Shown here: piece by piece, positions 1 through 6,547 of the stretch | How positions within the stretch are numbered: position 1 is the first letter of the stretch | Layout of the letters: the number at the start of each line of letters is the position of its first letter | Assembly: GCA_963579625.1 (NCBI GenBank) | Contig: CAUZHN010000035.1 | Location: forward strand, 1-22,432 | From: JAAXGI01 sp963579625 | Lineage (GTDB): Bacteria; Gemmatimonadota; Gemmatimonadetes; Longimicrobiales; Gaopeijiaceae | Direction: 5' to 3' | DNA length: 22,432 bases | Notes under the pieces: model-generated | Databases searched by the model: none | What the model saw: the letters and a program-made list of their open reading frames with translations, nothing else | Told to the model about the DNA's origin: nothing | Made by a program: the position numbers and the translations under genes

Positions 1-118
1 TGCCGGTCGCGGGGCCGTATTCGGTGGCCTGTTGCGCGGCGATCGGAGCTGACAGCGCGATCGTGAGCGTCAGCACCATCAGCACAAAGGGGAGGGTGAG
101 TCTGGTTCGCATGTTCAT
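1..118 (-). CDS. Secreted protein, N-terminal fragment cut by the window edge
   Basis: Reading leftwards from ATG at 118 there are 39 open codons that run off the window. The start is preceded by AGGGA about 5 bases away; a second in-frame ATG lies at 112. The peptide is a typical Sec signal: a short basic start (MNMRTR), a hydrophobic core rich in L, V, T and A, and an A-P-I-A-A/Q-Q cleavage region. The mature protein begins QQATEYGPATG. A mature start of this style is common in periplasmic PQQ-dependent dehydrogenases of related bacteria, but nothing diagnostic of that family lies inside the window, so the enzyme class is only a guess. The gene is divergent from the small lipoprotein at 231 and shares a roughly 110-base intergenic region with it. 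Confidence 0.6.
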   Translation of the reverse strand, partial: MNMRTRLTLPFVLMVLTLTIALSAPIAAQQATEYGPATG

Positions 119-230
119 AGCTGTTCCCTATAGTGAGTGAGTGAAGCTACGGCCCGAGATTGTAGCGAGCCAAGGGAACGCAGGGCACATATTTAGATTA
201 GCACCGGAAGAAATTGGGAGGGGAATGAAA

Positions 231-629
231 ATGCGACTGCGCAGCACGACCATAGGGTTGCTGGCTGCATCTGCCATCTTGAGTGGGTGCTTTGCGGCAA
301 TGGGCTTAAGAGATTTTTCTGAGGTTACCCTACAGAACAACGTGAGGATCATGACCTTGCAACGGGGCATGATACCGGAACAAGTGATCGAGCACATCGG
401 GCCATCAAGTAACTCCCGCATTCCCAATCCATTCAGAAGTGAACTGTACGTGGCAGGTGACGACATCTTCAGGGCCTTCTTCTTCTATAGCGGAACGGGC
501 CTTGTCCCCAGTATCCCCGACAGTGATTTGACGCCGGTTGTCTTCAAAAATGAGAGTCTAGACGGCTGGGGATGGTCGTACTGGGAGAGCACCGCGAAGC
601 AGTACAACATCAGCATCCGCAATCGGTAA
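231..629 (+). CDS. Small lipoprotein, BamE/SmpA-like
   Basis: Protein of 132 residues. ATG 231 is preferred because GGGAGGGG ends 7 bases before it; ATG 225 in the same frame is too close to that site. Residues 1-20 form a lipoprotein signal ending in the lipobox ILSGC, with the lipidated Cys at 20. The mature part has a motif around residues 43-55 (QRGMIPEQVIEHIG) that resembles the 'L-x-x-G-M-x-x-x-x-V-x-x-x-x-G-x-P' start of SmpA/OmlA (BamE)-type domains. It is followed by aromatic strands and a GWGWSYW segment. A role in the outer membrane or periplasm is therefore likely, but no specific function can be assigned. The ribosome site and signal peptide are about 91% identical to those of the unrelated CocE-type hydrolase at 13469-15241. 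A copy of dispersed module D follows directly after the stop. Confidence 0.7.
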   Translation: MRLRSTTIGLLAASAILSGCFAAMGLRDFSEVTLQNNVRIMTLQRGMIPEQVIEHIGPSSNSRIPNPFRSELYVAGDDIFRAFFFYSGTGLVPSIPDSDLTPVVFKNESLDGWGWSYWESTAKQYNISIRNR

Positions 630-633
630 GAAT

Positions 634-685
634 CCCCACCAAATTTTTTCAGGAAACGGCATTTCAGTGGCGTCGATGTGTGCGG
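634..685 (+). repeat. Dispersed module D, copy 1 (nested hairpin downstream of a gene)
   Basis: Begins four bases after the stop of the gene at 231. It reads CCACCAAATTTTTTCAGG, then AAACGGC(A/G)TTTCAGTGGCG, then CGATGTGTGCG. The inner GAAACGGC(G)TTTC folds as a 5-bp hairpin, and CCAC pairs with GTGG outside it. The same sequence occurs at 3917-4018 and 10572-10671 (opposite strand) and in degenerate form at 15361-15401. The T-run beside the hairpin would suit a terminator, but its place relative to the stem is not the classic one. From 686 to 839 no gene is recognisable. Confidence 0.7.
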
Positions 686-839
686 ACTTCAGTCCTCCGA
701 ATGTCCCGTACTTGCTATCCCGAACAGCCCGACTCAGCTCGGTGAAAAAGTCCCAAACACGAGGGATCCTGCGGATCGCTTACCAGCTCTGGATCAGACT
801 ATGGAATAGCTCCCGACGAAGAACGGCTATTCTCTCCAC

Positions 840-1313
840 TCACTCTACTCGCGTGTACTTGAATGTAAAGGTCACACCGGCTGCGTTAGTTGCGGTGGTT
901 TCCAGTCTGTTCGGAGTAAGGAGAGTTATCTCCCGAGAGAAGGTGGCGTTTTCAGGTAGCATTAGGGGCGGGTTCTTCGCCACATGTCTCGTGTAGGTCA
1001 GCGTCGTGCCGTTCAGTTCATATGTGCCCGCGTGCGACGTAAATGGCCGCCAAACCGCGACCAACTCGGCATCCGTTGGTTCTTCACTGAAAACTGTTGC
1101 CCGAGGCTCTACGCCACCCACAAACGTCACGGAGTAGTATCCCTCTGTGTACATCAGAAGACTCGGCTGAATCTGCGACCCTGATTGGATCCCGGCGTTG
1201 GGACCACCCTGGGCCTCCCTTTCGACCAGCCTCCACACGCCCTGGATCGACTGGGCTGACCCCATAACCGGGGTCATAAGCAATACGGTCAGAACAGTCA
1301 TTAGTCTCAACAT
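840..1313 (-). CDS. Secreted lipocalin-like domain protein
   Basis: Protein of 157 residues from ATG 1313, chosen because GGAAGAGGAG ends four bases upstream and because the signal peptide then starts directly (MLRLMTVLTVLLMTPVMGSAQ, cleavage after SAQ or GSA). The mature part begins SIQGVWRLVERE and continues as alternating strands (MYTEGYYSVTFVGG, HAGTYELNGTTLTYTRHVA, FTFKYTRVE). This is the pattern of the small 'lipocalin-like' beta-barrel proteins of periplasmic or extracellular location. The ligand is unknown. It is divergent from the large Big2/RCC1 lipoprotein, and the 230 bases between them hold a complete copy of module U, which probably carries promoters for one or both genes. Confidence 0.7.
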   Translation of the reverse strand: MLRLMTVLTVLLMTPVMGSAQSIQGVWRLVEREAQGGPNAGIQSGSQIQPSLLMYTEGYYSVTFVGGVEPRATVFSEEPTDAELVAVWRPFTSHAGTYELNGTTLTYTRHVAKNPPLMLPENATFSREITLLTPNRLETTATNAAGVTFTFKYTRVE

Positions 1314-1367
1314 GGGACTCCTCTTCCAAGTAATCGGCACACGCATCCTCCACTAGGCAGAACCTTG

Positions 1368-1520
1368 CGGCAACCCAGAGCCTACCCCTCACTCCGCAGG
1401 AACACAACGTAGACGGGAGCACCACACCGGACGCGCAAAACAGTGTTGTATAGTCCAGCGGTGGGTGCGGTGAAATAGGGGGGTGTACCCCACTGAGGGG
1501 TCGCTTTGCTGGCGTAGTTA
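1368..1520 (-). repeat. Dispersed module U, copy 1 (between divergent secreted-protein genes)
   Basis: The most complete copy. Its core, positions 1427-1482, contains the complement of ACCGCTGGACTATACAAC and CACTGTTTTGCGCGTCCGG. The left part (complement of GTGGTGCTCCCGTCTACG, then a CCTGCGG stretch) faces the lipocalin-like gene. The right part (GGGGTCGCTTTGCTGGCG) faces the Big2/RCC1 gene. TATAGT at 1450-1455 rightwards, and ACTATA leftwards, could serve as -10 elements in either direction, but no convincing -35 box is present. Related copies lie at 4022, 6199, 15307, 15649, 16151 and 19532. Confidence 0.8.
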
Positions 1521-1545
1521 ACGAAGTGGGACGCATCTTTTGGGT

Positions 1546-3516
1546 ATGCGCTACATCCGACTGACAGCTATGCTGCTACTCGCGGCCTGCGGTGACGGCG
1601 GGACTACGCCTACGAGTCCGCCTACGCCTCCGACTCCCGTCGCGACCTCGATCACACTGTCTGCTACGAGCCTGAGCTTTTCGTCTTTAGGGGCAACGCA
1701 GCAGCTCACCGCCACGGTCAAAGACCAGAACGGTGCGACGATGAGCGGTGCCAGCGTGACATGGGCTACGTCGTCTGCATCCGCGGCAACCGTGTCCTCA
1801 ACTGGTCTGGTAACCGCAGTAGCAGACGGAACAACCACTATCACGGCAACTTCTGGGTCGGCCAGTGGCACGGCAGCCGTAACCGTTGCTCAAGCGGCTG
1901 CGAGCATCGTGCTGTCCGACACGGTGCTCAGCTTCGCATCCTTGGGTGATTCCATTCAACTCACTGCAGTGGTCAAAGATTTGAAAAGCGAAGAGATTAC
2001 TGGTGCAAGCGTGACATGGGCTACGTCTTCTACATCAGTCGCGACGGTCTCATCTGGTCTGGTAACTTCGGTCGCGGATGGAACAGCCACGATCACGGTA
2101 ACATCCGGGTCGGCATCAGCTAGTGCGTCTGTATCTGTCCAGCAGCTCGCAAACTCGATCACACTTTCATCCGACTCACTCGGACTTGGTCCAGCTGGGG
2201 ATACTGCGACGGTCACTGCCACTGTGAAGGATGAAGTAGGTAGTATCGTGAGTGATCCCAGTGTTACGTGGGCGACATCTGATGCTTCCGTTGCAACTGT
2301 CTCTTCAATCGGATTGGTTCTAGCAGTAGCCAACGGCACTGCGACGATCACCGCGACTTCAGGATCAGTTAGTCAAACAGCTACGGTTACCGTTGACCCG
2401 ACCTATACATCGATCAGTGCCGGTCTCTTCCACAGTTGTGGTGTAAGAAGATCCGGTGACGGCTACTGCTGGGGCTACAATGCAAATGGACGACTCGGTG
2501 ACGGTACGACCATACAAAGAACGAAACCCGTGCTAGTCAGTGGCGGGTACGAATGGACATCCATTAGTGCTGGGGGCCACAGTTGTGGCTTGACCACAGC
2601 AGGTGACGCGTATTGCTGGGGGGACAATGAGTCTGGACAGCTCGGTGATGGCACAACCACGGGGCGCACGAAACCCGTCCGGGTCAGCGGCGGGCACACC
2701 TGGGCATCCGTTAGCTCAGGTACGGAGTATACTTGCGGGTTGACGACGGCAGGTGACGCGTACTGCTGGGGGAAGAATTCTGATGGTGTGCTAGGTATTG
2801 GTTCACGAGAAAATCGCTCGATCCCCACTTTAGTCGCCGATGGACATACCTGGGTATCGATTAATAGCGGGACCAGGCATACTTGTGGAGCGACCACTCA
2901 GGGTGACGGCTACTGCTGGGGTTGGAACGCGTACGGGCAACTCGGTGATGGTTATCTGGATGCGTCTACGTATGTCGATACTATCCCAAACCTTAAGGTC
3001 AAAGACCTAGGCAACATTGCCAGTATCAGTCCGGGCGGAATACATAGCTGTGCCCTAACAACAGGTAGCGAAGGCTACTGCTGGGGCAATAATATGTCCG
3101 GTCAAGTTGGTAACGGCAGTTTCGCCGCGGGAAGATATCGTGGTTACTGTCCTTATTATACTTGGTGTACGGACTACGGCCCCGTCACCCGGGAGCTGAT
3201 CAAGGGTTTACATACCTGGGCATCAATGATCTCAGGTGATACCCATACCTGTGCGGTAAAGGCAACCGGTGAGCTGTACTGCTGGGGTCTGAATTCCAAC
3301 GGACGGCTTGGTATCGGCAATACGACTCTTCGGAGATCTATTCCCACGCTAGTCGCAGCTGGACATACCTGGGCATCAGTCAGCGCTGGTGGCTCCCACA
3401 CCTGTGGGGTCACAACTGCCGGTGGAGCCTACTGCTGGGGGAGTAGTCAGGCTGGCCAGCTGGGCAATAGCTCACTCAATAACAGTGGCGTCCCAGCAAA
3501 GGTCATCTGGAACTAG
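1546..3516 (+). CDS. Surface lipoprotein with three Big2 domains and seven RCC1-type repeats
   Basis: Protein of 656 residues from ATG 1546; the paralogues at 19653 and 21790 begin at the matching codon. A TTG six bases upstream is the only extension. The lipobox LLAAC puts the lipid anchor near residue 16, followed by a Thr/Pro linker. Residues about 28-285 are three bacterial Ig-like group 2 (Big2) domains, each with the signature 'L-x-A-T/V-V-K-D ... V-T-W-A-T-S ... A-T-V-S ... G-T-A-T-I-T'. Residues about 286-656 are seven RCC1/alpha-tubulin-suppressor-type blades, each with H-(S/T)-C-(G/A) and YCWG motifs and often GQLGDG, which should form a beta-propeller. Such proteins are exposed adhesin or binding factors; the ligand is unknown. 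The fifth and sixth blades are separated by an irregular Cys/Tyr-rich insertion (about 3140-3180). The repeats are similar at DNA level and so are prone to recombination. Confidence 0.88.
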   Translation: MRYIRLTAMLLLAACGDGGTTPTSPPTPPTPVATSITLSATSLSFSSLGATQQLTATVKDQNGATMSGASVTWATSSASAATVSSTGLVTAVADGTTTITATSGSASGTAAVTVAQAAASIVLSDTVLSFASLGDSIQLTAVVKDLKSEEITGASVTWATSSTSVATVSSGLVTSVADGTATITVTSGSASASASVSVQQLANSITLSSDSLGLGPAGDTATVTATVKDEVGSIVSDPSVTWATSDASVATVSSIGLVLAVANGTATITATSGSVSQTATVTVDPTYTSISAGLFHSCGVRRSGDGYCWGYNANGRLGDGTTIQRTKPVLVSGGYEWTSISAGGHSCGLTTAGDAYCWGDNESGQLGDGTTTGRTKPVRVSGGHTWASVSSGTEYTCGLTTAGDAYCWGKNSDGVLGIGSRENRSIPTLVADGHTWVSINSGTRHTCGATTQGDGYCWGWNAYGQLGDGYLDASTYVDTIPNLKVKDLGNIASISPGGIHSCALTTGSEGYCWGNNMSGQVGNGSFAAGRYRGYCPYYTWCTDYGPVTRELIKGLHTWASMISGDTHTCAVKATGELYCWGLNSNGRLGIGNTTLRRSIPTLVAAGHTWASVSAGGSHTCGVTTAGGAYCWGSSQAGQLGNSSLNNSGVPAKVIWN

Positions 3517-3531
3517 CAGCCCCTGCACTTC

Positions 3532-3572
3532 GGCGGGAACTGGTAGCCTGACACCGATGCGTGTGGGCTAGG
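3532..3572 (+). repeat. RCC1-gene 3' tail, copy 1 (orphan GGNW-stop plus conserved trailer)
   Basis: Sixteen bases after the stop of the Big2/RCC1 gene a second gene end appears: GGCGGGAACTGGTAG (G-G-N-W-stop), followed by CCTGACACCGATGCGTGTGG and GCTAGG. The same stop and trailer close two RCC1 fragments on the other strand, at 10698 and 21865. Here the tail is not in use, which suggests that the last blade of this gene was replaced by recombination. Confidence 0.75.
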
Positions 3573-3602
3573 GGTAGCCCTCGCTGGCATGGTTCGAGAG
3601 CG

Positions 3603-3635
3603 ATTGCATCCCTATTGCATCCCTATTGCATCCCG
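3603..3635 (+). repeat. Three tandem 11-bp direct repeats
   Basis: ATTGCATCCCT is present three times in a row, with only the last base of the third copy changed. A period of 11 bp places each copy on the same helix face, as is usual for binding sites of small DNA-binding proteins such as excisionases or for iterons. It lies about 110 bases left of the tRNA-Ala 3' half, which fits an integrase or excisionase arm region, but no protein in the window is known to bind it. Confidence 0.6.
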
Positions 3636-3741
3636 CAAAGCGGTTAAGAACGGTTATGGAACGCCTTCCGACCGGGTAAGAACGGGCAAAAAAGCCATAT
3701 TCTGCCCGAAAATCACCGAAATCGGGTACTTTTGAGCCTTC

Positions 3742-3783
3742 TTTGCAAGCAGGAGGTCGGCGGTTCGATTCCGCCTGGCTCCA
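3742..3783 (+). other. 3' half of a tRNA-Ala(TGC) gene; probable integration attachment site
   Basis: From the anticodon loop onward the sequence is a normal tRNA-Ala: loop TTTGCAA with anticodon TGC (3744-3746), stem GCAGG, T-arm GGCGG-TTCGATT-CCGCC, acceptor strand TGGCTCC and discriminator A (3783). CCA is not encoded. The 5' half (acceptor, D-arm) is absent; the five bases before the loop (CCTTC) only imperfectly complete the anticodon stem. Displaced tRNA 3' halves that begin at the anticodon loop are the usual trace of tyrosine-integrase insertion into a tRNA gene, in which case the element lies to the left. A functional tRNA is not encoded here. Confidence 0.85.
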
Positions 3784-3796
3784 CTCTAGTAAACTG

Positions 3797-3830
3797 AAAC
3801 CCTGTAAGCACTTACACGCTTGCGGGGTTT
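3797..3830 (+). terminator. Stem-loop after the tRNA-Ala 3' half
   Basis: AAACCCTGTAAGC (3797-3809) pairs over 13 bp, with two G-T pairs, with GCTTGCGGGGTTT (3818-3830) around an 8-base loop. The stem starts 14 bases after the tRNA end, the usual place of a tRNA terminator, and ends in TTT. It is probably the original transcription terminator of the tRNA-Ala gene. Right after it (3856-3875) CAGTACCC occurs twice with a 12-bp period. Confidence 0.65.
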
Positions 3831-3916
3831 CTGAATATTCTGTCTAGTTGGGTGACAGTACCCGTATCAGTACCCTAATTGACGGAAAAACAAGCTGGTT
3901 CGAGAGTAACTATTTG

Positions 3917-4018
3917 TACCCCCCCTCTGTCGCCAGCAAGGGGGCGGTACTGATGCGACTCGGCACGTATCGCCGCCACTGAAACGCCGTTTCCTGAATT
4001 TTTTTTGGTGGCGCTGCT
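3917..4018 (-). repeat. Dispersed module D, copy 2
   Basis: On the minus strand this reads as the complete D module: GCGCCACC, an A/T-run, CAGGAAACGGCGTTTCAGTG, GCGGCGAT, the GTGCCGAGTCGCA stretch, and an outer hairpin formed by CCCCCTTGCTGGCGACAGAG and GGGGG. No gene precedes it on that strand; module U copy 2 abuts it instead. This implies that the gene it once followed was deleted. Overall, 3517-4212 contains no convincing gene: it holds the RCC1 tail, 11-bp repeats, tRNA-Ala half, stem-loop, D and U. A 20-codon ORF at 4133-4195 is too short to support. Confidence 0.75.
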
Positions 4019-4021
4019 CAG

Positions 4022-4103
4022 TCCCGTGTGGTGCTCCCGTCTACGTTGCGGTCCTGCGGGGTGCTGGGTAGGCTCTGGGTGAGTGCAAGGTTCTACCTAC
4101 TGG
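4022..4103 (+). repeat. Dispersed module U, copy 2 (right part only)
   Basis: Matches the right-hand part of module U: GTGTGGTGCTCCCGTCTACG, TTGCGGTCCTGCGG, GGTAGGCTCTGGGT and GCAAGGTTCTACCTACTGG. The same string, in the opposite orientation, leads into the lipocalin-like gene near 1340-1430. The TATA-like core is missing because module D is joined at this point. It lies about 110 bases upstream of the methyltransferase at 4213. Confidence 0.75.
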
Positions 4104-4212
4104 TTACTGGGGGAAGAAGATCGATGGTGAGTGGATGATTGCAGCGTTGAGCTTTACGAGTGACGCTGCGGAGCCCAGCCCGATCTCCAGTCTCTGAGGG
4201 GTTACTGTTTCT

Positions 4213-5097
4213 GTGTCTGATCCATGGTGGCTCCATTGCCTTGCGTGTCCCGAATGCGGCTCTCCACTAGGTGTAGGGGACTCCGTCTCTAGTATTTCTT
4301 GTCCCAAATGTTCTGCAGAGTTTTTTCGACAGTTTGGCAAGCTCGCTTTTTGTGATGTTCCAAAACCAGTAGACCCTAATCGATGGCCATATTCAGCTGG
4401 CGCACTCAGGAACGAAGCCGTACCGATGGCGCTTTGGTCCGAATGGCGACGTCTCAACTACGCTTGGTTTGAGGGGGAATTCGCTCACCTTGAGGATGGT
4501 GCTCGACTACTCGATCTTGGATCAGGGCCTGGCTGGTTCAAACAGCTATTCGAGCGCTTCAATGGCGTCACTATGGACGTTCTCCCCTTCGACTACGTGG
4601 ACTTTCTTGCGGACGTCTCAGGACGTCTGCCACTAACTGCTAACTGCGTTGATGGGGTTATGCTTTCGAACATGCTGGAGCATGTCTATAGACCGGTTGA
4701 ATTATTGCATGAAATCGCACGCATTCTTCGACCTGGTTGCAGCGTCTATGGTACAGTTCCTTTTCTGGTTAAGGTGCATCAAGCACCTCACGATTTCTTT
4801 AGATACACACCTTTTGCTCTACAGCGTATGCTTGACGAGGCAGGGTTCACCAGCCATGAAGTCACGCCTCTCGGTAACATACCAGAACTCATGGCAACTG
4901 ATTTGACGGTATGGGCGAGGGGCATCTTTACTGAGGGTCGAAGGCTTATGCGACCCCTAGCGCCATGGATAGCTCGGGCATTACGGATAATCATCCGAAC
5001 TACCGAAGCGTTGAGTTTGGGCCGCCATCGTCAGGTAAGAGCTCAAGGTTTTGATCAAGGATATGCCTTCCGGGCCACCAAGGGAGTGGAGAGATAG
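4213..5097 (+). CDS. Zinc-ribbon class I SAM-dependent methyltransferase
   Basis: Protein of 294 residues from GTG 4213, with GAGGGG about 11 bases upstream. The N-terminus has a Trm112-like zinc ribbon with Cys 9, 12, 15, 30 and 33 (two C-x2-C knuckles). From about residue 95 there is a Rossmann-fold methyltransferase: motif I LLDLGSGPG near residue 98, then FADVS/FLADVSGRLPL, the post-motif SNMLEHVYRP typical of the Methyltransf_11 family near residue 152, and ILRPG plus GTVPFL. A DFFRYTP motif follows, as in methyltransferases of surface-glycan and natural-product clusters. The substrate is unknown. The next gene is a second methyltransferase on the same strand, 150 bases on, so they may act in one pathway, although base composition differs between them. 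Confidence 0.82.
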   Translation: MSDPWWLHCLACPECGSPLGVGDSVSSISCPKCSAEFFRQFGKLAFCDVPKPVDPNRWPYSAGALRNEAVPMALWSEWRRLNYAWFEGEFAHLEDGARLLDLGSGPGWFKQLFERFNGVTMDVLPFDYVDFLADVSGRLPLTANCVDGVMLSNMLEHVYRPVELLHEIARILRPGCSVYGTVPFLVKVHQAPHDFFRYTPFALQRMLDEAGFTSHEVTPLGNIPELMATDLTVWARGIFTEGRRLMRPLAPWIARALRIIIRTTEALSLGRHRQVRAQGFDQGYAFRATKGVER

Positions 5098-5248
5098 GGT
5101 AAGCGTCATTTTAACTCAATCAAGTTCCTATGAGTGTGTTCATTCGTTAGAGTATTAATACAAAACACTTACCTCACTAGCTCTATCAGTTTTTCCAGAA
5201 AAGTCCCTTAGAAGACAGCGCTACAAACGAAGAGGAAGAGGTCAACCC

Positions 5249-6067
5249 ATGAGGCGACTCATAAAATCTGTAGTATTACCTGTACTTCACCTGTTTCGTT
5301 CTTTTCTCGAAGTGATCAAAAGGCACGCGCTCCCCGGTCCCCATGATACTGAGGGGATTTACGGTCCCCAAGGTGCTGATTTTGGTACGTTTTCAGCTGT
5401 CAACCCTGATACTGATTTTGGTGCGTACAGATATTACGTAGAGGATGAGTTGAGGGCTTCTTATGATTATTTTAAACAATATTTTCACGAAGCCATTTTC
5501 TTGCATGATCGTTCCAAACTAAGAGCGTATGCAGTCAACACATCGATGTTAAATCATCGGTCAGATTATTACTACTTGGAGTTTGGTGTATGGCTCGGAC
5601 GTTCGGTAAACCTAGCAGCTGAAATACTAAGAACCTTAGAAGACGGCACAAAAATCTATGGTTTTGATTCATTTGAAGGGCTTAGGGAAGACTGGAAAGG
5701 ACACCTTGCACCAAGAGGTTCGTTCAGTTTGGATAAGAAAGTACCTTCATTAAGCGATAATTGTGTACCAGTTGTAGGGTGGATTGAAGATACACTGCCC
5801 CAATTTATTTCTGAACGTAAAGATCTCGAAATCAATTTTGTGCATATTGACACTGATACTTATCTATCGGCAAAAACAATACTGCGCTGTGTGAAGCCTC
5901 ACTTGGTTAATAATGCAGTTATTCTATTCGATGAACTCTATAATTTTTCTGGTTGGAGCACAGGAGAATTCAAGGCACTGAAAGAAGAATTTAATGAAGA
6001 GGAGTTCAATTTCTTAGCATTTGCAAGACAAGGTCGGCAAGTAGTTATTCAATACAAAAAATTATAA
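5249..6067 (+). CDS. TylF/macrocin O-methyltransferase-type SAM methyltransferase
   Basis: Protein of 272 residues; the start at 5249 follows a strong purine-rich site (GAAGAGGAAGAGG). Motifs of the TylF/MycF family are in order: YLEFGVWLGRSVN near residue 108 (SAM loop), IYGFDSFEGL near 136, NFVHIDTDTYLSAKTIL near 197 with the Asp pair expected for metal-assisted O-methylation, and ILFDELYNF near 226. Members methylate sugar hydroxyls of macrolides and other glycosylated products, and many occur in polysaccharide clusters; the acceptor here is unknown. The first 30 residues are hydrophobic and basic and could associate with the membrane. The gene and its 150-base leader are much more AT-rich than the metabolic genes to the right, a sign of recent transfer. 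Confidence 0.85.
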   Translation: MRRLIKSVVLPVLHLFRSFLEVIKRHALPGPHDTEGIYGPQGADFGTFSAVNPDTDFGAYRYYVEDELRASYDYFKQYFHEAIFLHDRSKLRAYAVNTSMLNHRSDYYYLEFGVWLGRSVNLAAEILRTLEDGTKIYGFDSFEGLREDWKGHLAPRGSFSLDKKVPSLSDNCVPVVGWIEDTLPQFISERKDLEINFVHIDTDTYLSAKTILRCVKPHLVNNAVILFDELYNFSGWSTGEFKALKEEFNEEEFNFLAFARQGRQVVIQYKKL

Positions 6068-6198
6068 AGTCATACGACGACCTGCGGCCTGAACCGCGAC
6101 GATGCCTGGATGCGCCTCCGTCACAACAAACCCCCACCCCCACAGCAGGTGGTCCTCCCGGCCTAGAAGACGTGAACTAGCTGCATAGTACCCCCCCC

Positions 6199-6284
6199 TC
6201 ACCGCACTCACCGCTGGACTATACACCACTGTTTTGCGCGTCCGGTGTGTGGTGCTCCCGTCTAAGTTGCGGTCCTGCGGAGGG
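6199..6284 (+). repeat. Dispersed module U, copy 3
   Basis: Contains TCACCGCACTCACCGCTGG, ACTATACACCACTGTTTTGC, GCGTCCGGTGTG, TGGTGCTCCCGTCTAAGTTG and CGGTCCTGCGG, in the same orientation as copy 2. A C8 tract (6191-6198) precedes it. The only ORF it leads into (6295 onwards, 59 codons) has no recognisable character and runs into the tRNA-Thr attachment region, so I do not call it. The stretch 6068-6547 otherwise holds no gene. Confidence 0.78.
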
Positions 6285-6467
6285 CAAGGGCAGAATGAGT
6301 ATGAGGCCCTCAGACCGGGAGAGTCTCTGGTCCGACCGAACTCACTCCGCCCTGTGTCCGGAATGCGTCCTGGAAGGCGGTGAAAGATGGCGAAATCGGG
6401 TGAGAAACCGGCGGAAACTTAGCGTAGATATGCGAAGATCGCCGGATAGGGGGTATTTCGGAGATGC

Positions 6468-6512
6468 TTTGTAATCAGCAGGTTAGGGGTTCGAGTCCCT
6501 TCGCCAGCTTCA
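6468..6512 (+). other. 3' half of a tRNA-Thr(TGT) gene; probable integration attachment site
   Basis: The anticodon loop TTTGTAA (anticodon TGT at 6470-6472) is followed by stem TCAGC, the T-arm AGGGG-TTCGAGT-CCCTT, acceptor strand CGCCAGC and a T discriminator at 6509, then TCA. The preceding five bases (GATGC) do not pair with TCAGC, and no D-arm or acceptor 5' strand is present, so tRNA identity begins at the loop, just as at 3742. The flank on the left resembles that of the tRNA-Ala half (see findings). The carbamoyltransferase start lies only 36 bases further on. Confidence 0.85.
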
Positions 6513-6547
6513 TTGGAAAGTGAAGCCTCACAAGCACTGTCGTCCAT

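Noticed and set aside
686..839. A minus-strand open stretch (WDFFTELSRAVRDSKYGTFG and onwards) that continues through module D copy 1.
   Set aside because: It looks protein-like, but there is no start codon with a ribosome site, a stop lies just upstream, and it would read across the repeat. It may be a gene remnant, not supportable as a feature.
6247..6474. 75-codon ORF between module U copy 3 and the tRNA-Thr scar.
   Set aside because: It starts inside the repeat, is rich in Arg and Ser, shows no domain and ends in the attachment-site arm. Probably a chance frame, although a truncated cassette gene cannot be excluded.
3739..6512. Complete tRNA genes at the Ala and Thr sequences.
   Set aside because: Neither has a D-arm or a 5' acceptor strand; the upstream bases do not pair with the acceptor 3' strand.
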